The notes below the pieces were generated by a model, which saw only the letters and a program-made list of their open reading frames with translations, was not told the DNA's origin and did not search any database. Shown in pieces: positions 9,072-15,691 of a stretch of 16,751 nucleotides of DNA (position 1 is its first letter; each line of letters begins with the position of its first letter). The position numbers were made by a program, and so were the translations under genes. The DNA is from Pseudomonadales bacterium (GTDB lineage: Bacteria; Pseudomonadota; Gammaproteobacteria; Pseudomonadales; Azotimanducaceae), in NCBI GenBank assembly GCA_007128525.1, contig SKXG01000207.1:1-16751 (forward strand), in the 5' to 3' direction.

Positions 9072-9779
9072 ATGACTGAACGCGCACTGCCGGCAACACC
9101 GGCCCATCACAAAGTTCTTCTGGTCGAAGATCACCGTGAGCTTGCGGAGACCGTGGGCGCTTATCTGGAAGCCAGCGGCTATCTGGTCGACTATGCCGCC
9201 GACGGGCTGACCGGCCTGCATCTGGCAGTCACAGAATCCTTTGACGCTCTCGTTCTGGACATCATGTTGCCAGGCGTCGACGGCCTGACGTTGTGCCGCC
9301 GGCTGCGTCAGGATGCGGAGTTGTCCACCCCCATCATTATGCTTACCGCTCGAGATGAGCTGGATGACAAGCTGACGGGATTTGACGTCGGCGCAGACGA
9401 TTATCTGGTCAAGCCCTTTGCCATGCCAGAATTGGCGGCCCGGTTGGATGCGCTGATCCGTCGCAGCAAAGGCGAAGTGTCGCGGCACCGCTATCAGGTT
9501 GCCGATCTGAGTATGAACACTGACACTTTGGAGGTCGTGCGAGGCGGACAGCCGCTGCGACTGTCGCGGACGCAGTTTGCGATCCTGCGTATTCTGATGC
9601 GTGAGGCACCCAACCTGGTGGCACGCAGTGCACTCGAGCAGGAACTGTGGGGCGACGATGTGCCGGATTCAGACACGCTACGGAGTCATGTATATGCGCT
9701 CAGGCAGATCGTCGACAAGCCATTTGATCAGCCGCTGATCGAGACTGTCCCGGGCAGGGGATTTCGCCTGTGCCCGTGA
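9072..9779 (+). CDS. OmpR/PhoB-family response regulator
   Basis: 235-aa two-component response regulator. In the receiver domain the acidic pocket is Glu19-Asp20 (LLVEDH), the phosphoacceptor Asp63 (LVLDIMLPGVDG), the switch Thr92 (MLTARD) and Lys114 (LVKPF). A winged-helix DNA-binding domain follows (about 140-235) with LSRTQFAILRILM, the recognition-helix region SDTLRSHVYALRQIVDKP and the wing GRGFRLCP. The N-terminus is about 12 residues longer than usual. The partner kinase is presumably the gene facing it, whose stop lies 14 nt beyond. OmpR-family members bind tandem half sites spaced about one helical turn apart. Repeats of that spacing occur at 11846-11895. Confidence 0.93.
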   Translation: MTERALPATPAHHKVLLVEDHRELAETVGAYLEASGYLVDYAADGLTGLHLAVTESFDALVLDIMLPGVDGLTLCRRLRQDAELSTPIIMLTARDELDDKLTGFDVGADDYLVKPFAMPELAARLDALIRRSKGEVSRHRYQVADLSMNTDTLEVVRGGQPLRLSRTQFAILRILMREAPNLVARSALEQELWGDDVPDSDTLRSHVYALRQIVDKPFDQPLIETVPGRGFRLCP

Positions 9780-9794
9780 AGGCCTGTTCGGCCT
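9780..9794. terminator. Small hairpin between convergent regulator and kinase genes
   Basis: AGGCC (9780-9784) pairs with GGCCT (9790-9794) around a 5-nt loop, filling nearly all of the 14-nt gap between the two stop codons. There is no T run on either strand, so an intrinsic terminator is doubtful. Confidence 0.25.
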
Positions 9795-11095
9795 CAGTGC
9801 AGTTCGACCATGACACGGGTGCCAGCGCCTGGCTGACTGGTGATGGAAAGCGGCCAGTTGAATTGGTTGGCGAGGCGCTTGACGATGGCCAGCCCCAGAC
9901 CGTGTCCCTTCATGTCCGGATTTTCTCGGCTGCCGTCACCCCGGAAAAAGGGTTCGAAGACCTGGCTGAGTTCCGTCTCATTCATGCCGATGCCGCTGTC
10001 TTCAATAATCAGACGTCCGGGTTCGATCTGGACACTGATGCGGCCTTCCCGGGTGTAGTTAATGGCGTTGCGCAGCAGGTTGCCAACCAGCATGGCAAGT
10101 ACCCGTGGCGGCGCTCGCACTTCGAGCCGCGCTGACTCCTTCATTTCCAGGCTGTTGCCGCGCTGCTCGGCCAGCGGGCGCAGCAGCTGCAACTGTTCCG
10201 CAACAATCTGATTGACGGCAATGGATTCGGCCGGCAGGGCGATCTCATGGCCACGAGCGAGCAGCAACAGCGTCTGCAGCAGGGCTTCCATGTCTTCGAC
10301 GGTCTTGCGCATTCGGCCGAGCGCTGCAAGATCGCTGGCTGTGCGGTCCTTGTTGCGCTCCAGAAGATCCAGCGAACCACGAATCACAGCCAGCGGCGTG
10401 CGCAGTTCATGGCTGGCGTCGCGGGTGAAGGTCCGTTCCCGTTTAACCAGTGCTTCGACCCGTTCAGCAAAATGGTTGACCGCCTGCGCCATGCTCAAAA
10501 TCTCCGCATCGGCGCTGTTCAGGTAGGGCGCGAGGTCGAGTTGCAGTTCACCGGACTGTGAGAAGTCAAACCGTTCCAGGTCGTTTGCCAGTTGCACAAC
10601 TGGCGAGATCGCCCGTTGCGACATTCGATAGGTGAAAAACAGCAGGCCGTATATGCTCAGCAAAACGATGCTGAGCGGCACGATGCCGAAATAAAACACC
10701 AGGTTGGCGACGCGCTCTTCCAGAAATATGAGAAACAGACGATATTCGCCATCGTCCGTCACTTGTTCCGAGATGTGTACCAGCGGGTCATCGTCGCCCA
10801 TCGCGATGCGTCGGTAGCCGGCGGGCTGTCCGCGCAATGCCTCGGGCACGGCATCAACATTGTCGCCACGTTGCAGATAGCCGCGCAGGTTGGCGGTGTT
10901 CGGCATGGGCGTTGCCGGGTCAGCCTCGAACAACGTCCAGTAGTGGCTGGCTTCATCACGCAGCGCCGCGCGCACCAGGACATCATTGATGATCCGATAG
11001 GTGGCGTAGATACCGACCAGCGTTGCGGCACTGATCAGCAGTATCTGCAGTGCAAACACCCGAACCAGTTTTGCTCGCAATCCTATGGGTTTCAT
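9794..11095 (-). CDS. Membrane sensor histidine kinase (HAMP, HisKA, HATPase_c)
   Basis: 433-aa sensor kinase. Membrane helix 1 is at about 10-33, with a periplasmic sensor region of about 100 residues (34-130) of no family I recognise. Membrane helix 2 is at about 131-155 and a HAMP linker at about 155-210. The H-box is FTRDASHELRTPL with phospho-His229. The N-box has Asn339/Asn343 (VGNLLRNAINYT), the G1 box is DSGIG (366-370), the F-box is FEPFFRGDG, and the G2 box is GHGLGL (397-402). The ATG at 11095 begins a basic N-terminus (KPIGLRAKLVR). It is convergent with the response regulator at 9072-9779, most likely its partner. The stimulus is unknown. Confidence 0.93.
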   Translation of the reverse strand: MKPIGLRAKLVRVFALQILLISAATLVGIYATYRIINDVLVRAALRDEASHYWTLFEADPATPMPNTANLRGYLQRGDNVDAVPEALRGQPAGYRRIAMGDDDPLVHISEQVTDDGEYRLFLIFLEERVANLVFYFGIVPLSIVLLSIYGLLFFTYRMSQRAISPVVQLANDLERFDFSQSGELQLDLAPYLNSADAEILSMAQAVNHFAERVEALVKRERTFTRDASHELRTPLAVIRGSLDLLERNKDRTASDLAALGRMRKTVEDMEALLQTLLLLARGHEIALPAESIAVNQIVAEQLQLLRPLAEQRGNSLEMKESARLEVRAPPRVLAMLVGNLLRNAINYTREGRISVQIEPGRLIIEDSGIGMNETELSQVFEPFFRGDGSRENPDMKGHGLGLAIVKRLANQFNWPLSITSQPGAGTRVMVELH

Positions 11096-11152
11096 TTGGC
11101 ACTACCTGCTGACGGATTCGCGCGGCCGTGTCGCATCGGCTCGGATAATCCT

Positions 11153-11167
11153 TGAACGTACCTGAAC
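11153..11167 (-). promoter_or_regulatory. Possible direct-repeat site upstream of the kinase gene
   Basis: On the - strand GTTCA occurs twice with a 10-nt period (TGAAC at 11163-11167 and 11153-11157 on the + strand), 58-72 nt before the kinase ATG. The tandem layout resembles OmpR-family sites, but the repeat is short and could be chance. Confidence 0.2.
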
Positions 11168-11234
11168 CGGGATGCTGCTGCCATTCTCGGTTTTGACGGC
11201 GAGCGGCCATTATGGTCGTGCTGGCATATCAGTT

Positions 11235-11768
11235 TCACAAACGGACCTCTTGCAGCTTGAAGCGCGAGCTGCGTTGCAGACTGAAAATCAGCAGGAAGGT
11301 CAGCCCCCAGGCCAGGCTGATCCAGATCATCCCATCGCCGATAGTGACCGCGCCGAAGGCTTCACCGGCACCGTAGGATAGCGGCGCCGTCAGAGCGCCG
11401 AGCGCAGCCGCAAGCCAGGGCTGACGGCGCAGCCAGTGGAGGCTGTGATTCAAGGTCAGTGCCAGGCTCATCCATAAAGCCAGTATCCACCAGGGTGCGC
11501 TGTTGCTGCCATAGTCCAGAACCTGCCAGTGGATCCAGATCCACTCCAGCCAGGCACCGTACACCAGGGCAACCAGCACCCAGCTGAAGTCTGCCCGCCA
11601 ACGCTGCTGGTAAACGGACAGTGCCATCAGGCCAACCAAGGCGGGCAGGCCCCACCACGCCTGTCCGGCTCCGGCGCCGGCAACGAATCCCAGCCAGGCC
11701 ATCTGAAACAGACCGGCGTTGAGCAGGCCAGTTGGGGGCAAGCTCATGGTCCTGCTGAACAGGGTCAT
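11235..11768 (-). CDS. DUF2878 family integral membrane protein
   Basis: 177-aa hydrophobic protein with about five predicted membrane segments. It matches the DUF2878 family by its N-terminal LLNAGLFQMAWLGFV, the central WIHWQVLDYG, the block PWWILALWMSLALTLNHSLHWL, and LGALTAPLSYGAGEAFGAV. The biochemical role is unknown. In other gammaproteobacteria the family often travels with cyclopropane-fatty-acid-synthase-like, DUF1365, amine-oxidase-like and photolyase genes, which suggests a role in membrane lipids or photo-oxidative stress. None of those are in this window. The ATG at 11768 has a GGGAG ribosome site 8-9 nt upstream; Met8 is an alternative. It is divergent from the lipoprotein gene at 11948 and ends 139 nt before the kinase start. 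Confidence 0.8.
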   Translation of the reverse strand: MTLFSRTMSLPPTGLLNAGLFQMAWLGFVAGAGAGQAWWGLPALVGLMALSVYQQRWRADFSWVLVALVYGAWLEWIWIHWQVLDYGSNSAPWWILALWMSLALTLNHSLHWLRRQPWLAAALGALTAPLSYGAGEAFGAVTIGDGMIWISLAWGLTFLLIFSLQRSSRFKLQEVRL

Positions 11769-11845
11769 CAGGGGTGCTCCCGGCAGTTGGCATTGATGGC
11801 ATCACAAGGCGGGCCAGGTCAGGGCGCCACTGTGGTGGTCGGCTC

Positions 11846-11895
11846 GTGAAGATGCTGTGAAGGTTGGATTGACCGGTATTCACGCAGCGTTCACG
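11846..11895. promoter_or_regulatory. Symmetric array of four GTGAA/TTCAC boxes in a divergent promoter region
   Basis: GTGAAG lies at 11846-11851 and again at 11857-11862. TTCACG lies at 11879-11884 and again at 11890-11895. Each pair has an 11-nt period. The pairs face each other around a centre at 11870, giving GTGAA-N6-GTGAA-N17-TTCAC-N6-TTCAC. The array sits between the divergent DUF2878 (start 11768) and lipoprotein (start 11948) genes. A TTGACC resembling a -35 for the + strand lies at 11869-11874 at its centre, without a clear -10. The spacing suits a dimeric winged-helix or similar regulator binding on one DNA face. The regulator is unknown. Confidence 0.55.
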
Positions 11896-11947
11896 TGCCT
11901 GACGCCAAAGTAGGCGGCAGGCCACACACCAAGACAGGAAGCGCTGC

Positions 11948-12523
11948 TTGACCAGATGTCCGATCAGGCTCGTCGCGGGGTTCATGTTGATCTTTGGCGT
12001 GTTGATGGTTGCCGGTTGCCGCTCGGCGCAGCCGGAGCACTACTCGACAGCGCTGCCGGAGGCAATGAACACCTATTCAGGTGTGCCAGCCGAACCGGAA
12101 ATGGCCGACGACTTTGTGGCGCTTTTTCAAGGGTTATCCGAGCCGGACTGGGAGTCGCGTGTGCGGACGGTGTATGCGGAGACGCTGTACTTCTCCGACA
12201 CCCTGGCGCTGATCCGGACCCGTGATGGCCTGGTTGAGCACTTTCGCCGCCTGCATGAGGCTGGCGTGGCACTGGAACTCAGCGTGGAGGCGGCTGTGGC
12301 CGATGGTCCGGATCTTTACTTGCGCTGGCATATGCAGAGCCGCTTCCGGGCAGCGGGCCGCAACGTGGACAGCACCACCATAGGTATGACGTTGCTGCGT
12401 TTTGATGATTCCGGGCAAGTGGTGCTGCATCAGGACTATTGGGACAGCACCGCCGGCTTCTACCAGCACCTGCCGGTGTTGGGCGGGCTGCTGAATTGGA
12501 TAGGAGGGCGTTTCGATGGCTGA
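11948..12523 (+). CDS. NTF2/SnoaL-like lipoprotein
   Basis: 191-aa predicted lipoprotein. The signal sequence runs from a basic n-region (TRCPIR) through a hydrophobic core to the lipobox VAGC, with lipidated Cys24; Arg25 at +2 argues for outer-membrane sorting. The rest (about 50-175) looks like a nuclear-transport-factor-2-fold domain, with FVALFQGLSEPDWESRVRTV, YFSDTLALIRTRDGLVEHFRRL, LYLRWHMQSRF and a closing HQDYWDSTAGFYQHLP. This fold often binds small hydrophobic molecules, but no catalytic set is evident. The TTG start at 11948 is preferred because AGGAAG (11936-11941) sits at ribosome-site distance and because starting at the ATG at 11984 would remove the basic n-region. It overlaps the next gene by 8 nt. 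Confidence 0.8.
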   Translation: MTRCPIRLVAGFMLIFGVLMVAGCRSAQPEHYSTALPEAMNTYSGVPAEPEMADDFVALFQGLSEPDWESRVRTVYAETLYFSDTLALIRTRDGLVEHFRRLHEAGVALELSVEAAVADGPDLYLRWHMQSRFRAAGRNVDSTTIGMTLLRFDDSGQVVLHQDYWDSTAGFYQHLPVLGGLLNWIGGRFDG

Positions 12524-13166
12524 CACTGTTGCTGGTCGTTTGCTTGCCGCTTCGACGGTGATCTTGGCGCTTGTGCTGACCTCGGCTGCTGGCGCAACAG
12601 CCCTGCCAGCACAGCATCGCGCTGTGCCCGCGATTCATGGGCAACCGGTCGACCCGGCTGCCGCTGCGGAGGATACGGCCCCGCGGCGGGACACTGGCCC
12701 AGAGCTGGAAGAGTGGTCGTTCGTGGTCTGGCTAGATGATGAGCGGGTTGGCGGGCATCGCCTGTCTGTGGTTCGAACGCAAGGCAAGGCTCGGGTGCAG
12801 TCGGTACCGGATCAGCGCGTACATGGCTTGCTCGAGCAGATTCCGCTGTTTGCCTCCGGCCAGGTCCCGCAGGCCTTCGCGCGTTGGCAGCCGGAACTGC
12901 TCACAGGGCAGTCACCGCAAGCCGATGACCCTGAAGCACTTTTCGAGGCCGAGCCGTTGGGCCTGTATGAACTGGAGGTGGCCGGGATCGCCATTACAAC
13001 ACAGCGGTTTCGCGTTGAAGCAGAACAGGCCGTGTTCGATCTCTGGTATGCACAGGACAGTGGTCGATGGCTCGGCCTGAAGGGCATCACGGATTCCGGG
13101 CAGGAGCTTCGCTATGAGCTGCGCAGCTATCGGCTGGCCCGGCCTGGCAGCCAGATTCGAATTTGA
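12516..13166 (+). CDS. Secreted DUF6134-like protein
   Basis: 216-aa protein with a predicted Sec signal peptide (about residues 1-30, cleavage near AGATA/LPAQ), so probably periplasmic. After a Pro/Ala-rich linker, the region from about 67 shows the pattern W-x-F-x-V-x-LDD-x-x-x-G-x-HR-x-S and later GLYELEVAGIAITTQRFRV and LWYAQDSGRWLGLKGI...LRYELRSYR. I associate these with DUF6134 family proteins, found beside NTF2-like and DUF2878 genes. The function is unknown. The ribosome site TAGGAGG at 12501-12507 precedes ATG 12516, and the gene starts inside the end of the lipoprotein gene, so the pair is one unit. Family assignment is from memory of the pattern and is moderate. Confidence 0.7.
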   Translation: MADTVAGRLLAASTVILALVLTSAAGATALPAQHRAVPAIHGQPVDPAAAAEDTAPRRDTGPELEEWSFVVWLDDERVGGHRLSVVRTQGKARVQSVPDQRVHGLLEQIPLFASGQVPQAFARWQPELLTGQSPQADDPEALFEAEPLGLYELEVAGIAITTQRFRVEAEQAVFDLWYAQDSGRWLGLKGITDSGQELRYELRSYRLARPGSQIRI

Positions 13167-13282
13167 GTTTCAGCCTCCTGGCCAGCCTCCCAAGCAGGCG
13201 TTACCAGCGTTTTTGGCGTGGCGGGTCCGTCAGGGCGCTATGTTAAGATGCGCAGCCACTTGTTTGGTGTGATACTGCTTGT

Positions 13283-13564
13283 ATGTCAGACAATGCTGAA
13301 GAGCCTGGCTTGCAGCCAACAGATGCGGATGGCTCGGGCGTTGATCAGGTAATTGATGCCCGTGGCCTGCGTTGCCCTGAACCGTTGATGCTGGTGCGTA
13401 ACCAGATCCGGCGGCAGGCTCCCGGTGCCACCCTGCAGGTGTTTGCCACCGACCCGTCGACTGAGCGCGACCTGCGCGATTTTTGTCGCTTTATGGGTCA
13501 CGAATTGGTGTCGTCGGAGGAGCGGGACGGCGTCTGGCAGTTCGTGCTGCGCAAAGGGGGATGA
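13283..13564 (+). CDS. tusA: TusA-family sulfurtransferase
   Basis: 93-aa TusA/SirA-type sulfur carrier. It shows the defining motif DARGLRCPEPLM with the persulfide Cys31 (CPEP 31-34), followed by LQVFATDPSTERDLRDFCRFMGHEL and a C-terminal strand WQFVLRK. TusA relays sulfur from a cysteine desulfurase to tRNA thiolation and other uses. The N-terminus is about ten residues longer than in E. coli. It is preceded by a 116-nt gap (13167-13282) in which I find no convincing promoter or terminator; TATGTTAAGAT near 13230 might hold a -10. Its stop codon overlaps or lies just before the next gene, so it heads a coupled gene chain. Confidence 0.93.
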   Translation: MSDNAEEPGLQPTDADGSGVDQVIDARGLRCPEPLMLVRNQIRRQAPGATLQVFATDPSTERDLRDFCRFMGHELVSSEERDGVWQFVLRKGG

Positions 13565-13569
13565 GTCTG

Positions 13570-14046
13570 ATGGTGTCCTGGTACTTTGCCTACGGCAGCA
13601 ACATGAATCCCGGGCGGGTTCGCGAGCGTGGCTTGAACGTCGTCGACGTGCAGGCTGCGTCGATCAACGACCTGTCACTGCGCTTCGACAAGGCGGCACG
13701 CGAGCATCCCGGTGAAGGGCATGCCAACCTGATCTGGCTGCGCGGCAGTACGGCGGAAGGGGTGTTGTATCGACTGGTTGCCCCTGTGGAAATTGAGAAG
13801 ATGGATCCGTTTGAGACCGCGCCCCGGTATTACTCCCGGGAAGTGATTACGGTGCAGACCGGACAGGGTCCGGTGCAGGCCTGGACCTACTTCGCCAATG
13901 CGGCGGTACGGCGCGACGGGCTGCTGCCATCGCGGGATTACCTGGATCATCTGCTGGCTGGACAGCCGTGGCTGAGTCCCAAGTACTTTGATTGGCTGGC
14001 CGCGCATCCGGTTGCCCCGCGTCGGCAAGCAGAGGCCGGTCTTTGA
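13570..14046 (+). CDS. Gamma-glutamylcyclotransferase-like protein
   Basis: 158-aa GGCT-fold protein. The family signature WYFAYGSNM is at residues 4-12, HANLIW...EGVLYRL at 51-69, and the probable general acid/base is Glu82 in MDPFETAPRYYSR. Family members release 5-oxoproline from gamma-glutamyl peptides or amines; the substrate here is unknown. Two starts are possible: ATG 13561, which overlaps the tusA stop as ATGA, or ATG 13570. I prefer 13570 because the only ribosome-site-like sequence (AAAGGGGG, ending at 13560) touches the first ATG but stands 9 nt before the second. The stop (14044-14046) overlaps the epmC start. Confidence 0.85.
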   Translation: MVSWYFAYGSNMNPGRVRERGLNVVDVQAASINDLSLRFDKAAREHPGEGHANLIWLRGSTAEGVLYRLVAPVEIEKMDPFETAPRYYSREVITVQTGQGPVQAWTYFANAAVRRDGLLPSRDYLDHLLAGQPWLSPKYFDWLAAHPVAPRRQAEAGL

Positions 14047-14570
14047 TTCGATCAGCCAGCGACATTCGGGCGATCTTCAACCGACTCTTTGCTGCCCGGT
14101 ATCGGATCAGCATGCAGGGTGGTGCTGACGAGCCCCTGTATCTGCCGCCTGCGGAGGGTCGATCCGGCACCATCATGCATACCCGCGACTTTACCGCCAG
14201 TGCCCTGCATGAGGCAGCGCATTGGTGTCTCGCTGGCGCACGCAGACGTCGGCTTGCCGACTATGGTTATCCGTATCTGCCGCCACCGCGCCCACGCCCG
14301 GCTCAGGCGCAATTCTTCCGCAGCGAGCGCCGCGTACAGGCGCTGGAAGCGCTCTTCGCCGAAGCGGCTGGACAAGCATTCTGCGTCAGTCTTGACGACT
14401 TCAGCATTGGTGAGGCCCGCCGGCAGGTATTTGAGCGCATGGTCGCCATGGAGATCAGGTGCTGGCGCGCAAATGGACTGCCACCGCGTGCGGCGCGGCT
14501 CTACCATGCCCTGCTGGCGGTACGTGACGGTCAGACCTCGGTGCACGAACTGGAGGCCTCTGCCTTATGA
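14043..14570 (+). CDS. epmC: EpmC, elongation factor P hydroxylase
   Basis: 175-aa protein of the EpmC (YfcM) family, which hydroxylates the beta-lysylated lysine of elongation factor P, the last step of that modification in gammaproteobacteria. Matches to E. coli YfcM include DEPLYLPP (29-36), the metal-site motif HEAAHWCLAG with His56, Glu57 and His60, DYGYPYLPP, QFF...RVQALEALF..AAGQAFCVSLDD and NGLPPRAARLYHALL. The start is TTG 14043, overlapping the preceding stop as TTGA, with AGAGG at 14031-14035 as the ribosome site; this gives nearly the E. coli length (182). EpmA, EpmB and EF-P itself are not in the window. The stop overlaps the next ATG by 4 nt. Confidence 0.9.
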   Translation: MIRSASDIRAIFNRLFAARYRISMQGGADEPLYLPPAEGRSGTIMHTRDFTASALHEAAHWCLAGARRRRLADYGYPYLPPPRPRPAQAQFFRSERRVQALEALFAEAAGQAFCVSLDDFSIGEARRQVFERMVAMEIRCWRANGLPPRAARLYHALLAVRDGQTSVHELEASAL

Positions 14571-15691
14571 GCACCGTTGATGTCGATGTGCTGGTGGCCG
14601 GGGCGGGTGTTATCGGCCTGGCCTGCGCCCGGGCATTTGCGCTCAAGGGGCTGGACGTGCTCGTTGTCGAGCCTTATGGACACATCGGTGAGGAAACCAG
14701 CAGCCGCAACTCCGAGGTCATCCACGCTGGGATTTACTATCCGCAGAACAGTTTGAAAGCACGCAGTTGCGTGCGTGGCAAAGCTTTGCTCTACGAGTTC
14801 TGCGCCAGCCACCAGGTGCCGCACCAGCGCTGCGGCAAACTCATTGTGGCCAGCACGGAGGCGCAGCGTACGACCCTGGCGAGCTACCGTGAGCAGGCCA
14901 GAAACAACGGGGTCGGGGAGCTTGAGTGGCTGAGCGAGACAGACATTGCCAGGCTCGAGCCGGAGGTGGGTGCGGTGGTCGGGCTGTGGTCGGAAAGTAC
15001 CGGCATTATTGACAGTCACGCCTACATGCTCGCACTGCAGGCGGACCTCGAAGCGGCAGGTGGTGTGATTGCCTTCCATACAGAATTGGTTGCTGCGGTG
15101 CCATCTGATGCGGCAGCTACGGAGCTGGTAACGCTGCGCGATGGCGATGGTCACGAGCACAGGCTGCGCTGTCGATGGCTGGTCAACGCTGCGGGATTGA
15201 GCGCGCCGCAGTTGGCACGTGCCTGCGCGCCTGAGCATGCGGCACGCCTGCCCGCGGCGCACTATGCCAAAGGTCATTACTACACCTACTCAAGCCGCCA
15301 GCCGCCATTCAGGCATCTGGTGTATCCGATTGCCGAGTCCGCGGGCCTGGGCGTTCATGTGACACTGGATTTGCAGGGCCAGGTACGCTTTGGTCCTGAT
15401 GTCCAGTGGCTGGCACAACCTGACTACGCCTTTGACTTCAGCCGCAAGGCGGAATTTGTGCGTGCGATCCGGCAGTATTTTCCGGGCCTGGACGAAGACC
15501 GGCTGCAGCCTGGTTACACCGGTATTCGGCCCAAGATCAGCCCGGCAGGTGCGCCGGCCGCCGACTTCCTGGTGTTGGGGCCGGAGGCACTGAATGGCCG
15601 CAGGCAGCTGCATATGCTTGGCATTGAATCCCCGGGTCTGACGGCTTCGCTGGCGCTGGCCGAGCTGGCAACGGAGCAGCTGCGGTTATGA
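14567..15691 (+). CDS. FAD-dependent oxidoreductase, L-2-hydroxyglutarate oxidase/dehydrogenase-like
   Basis: 374-aa flavoprotein of the DAO family. The dinucleotide site VAGAGVIGLA covers GAGVIG at 12-17, with the acidic end of strand 2 at Glu35. SRNSEVIHAGIYYP (46-59), GKALLYEFC and CGKLIVA are diagnostic of the L-2-hydroxyglutarate dehydrogenase (L2HGDH/LhgO) branch, as are WLVNAAGL and the C-terminal GYTGIRPKI and GIESPGLTASLALAEL. Members oxidise L-2-hydroxyglutarate to 2-oxoglutarate and pass electrons to quinone or oxygen; the exact substrate here is inferred. There is no signal peptide. ATG 14567 overlaps the epmC stop (ATGA), and its own stop overlaps the next ATG (15688-15691). Confidence 0.85.
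   Translation: MSTVDVDVLVAGAGVIGLACARAFALKGLDVLVVEPYGHIGEETSSRNSEVIHAGIYYPQNSLKARSCVRGKALLYEFCASHQVPHQRCGKLIVASTEAQRTTLASYREQARNNGVGELEWLSETDIARLEPEVGAVVGLWSESTGIIDSHAYMLALQADLEAAGGVIAFHTELVAAVPSDAAATELVTLRDGDGHEHRLRCRWLVNAAGLSAPQLARACAPEHAARLPAAHYAKGHYYTYSSRQPPFRHLVYPIAESAGLGVHVTLDLQGQVRFGPDVQWLAQPDYAFDFSRKAEFVRAIRQYFPGLDEDRLQPGYTGIRPKISPAGAPAADFLVLGPEALNGRRQLHMLGIESPGLTASLALAELATEQLRL

Noticed and set aside
9780..9794. Strong bidirectional terminator between regulator and kinase
   Set aside because: The hairpin has only 5 bp and no T tract on either strand, so it is listed only as a low-confidence feature.
11362..11985. A 207-codon - strand frame overlapping DUF2878 in another frame
   Set aside because: The DUF2878 frame has regular membrane segments and family motifs, while the longer frame is Arg/Pro-rich and would cover the divergent promoter region.
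13483..13569. N-terminal extension of the gamma-glutamylcyclotransferase-like protein from 13483
   Set aside because: It would overlap tusA by 82 nt, and the YFAYGSNM signature normally lies within a few residues of the start.
14531..15277. A 248-codon - strand frame opposite the flavoprotein gene
   Set aside because: The + strand frame encodes a clear FAD-binding L2HGDH-like protein; the opposite frame has no motif or ribosome site that I can see.
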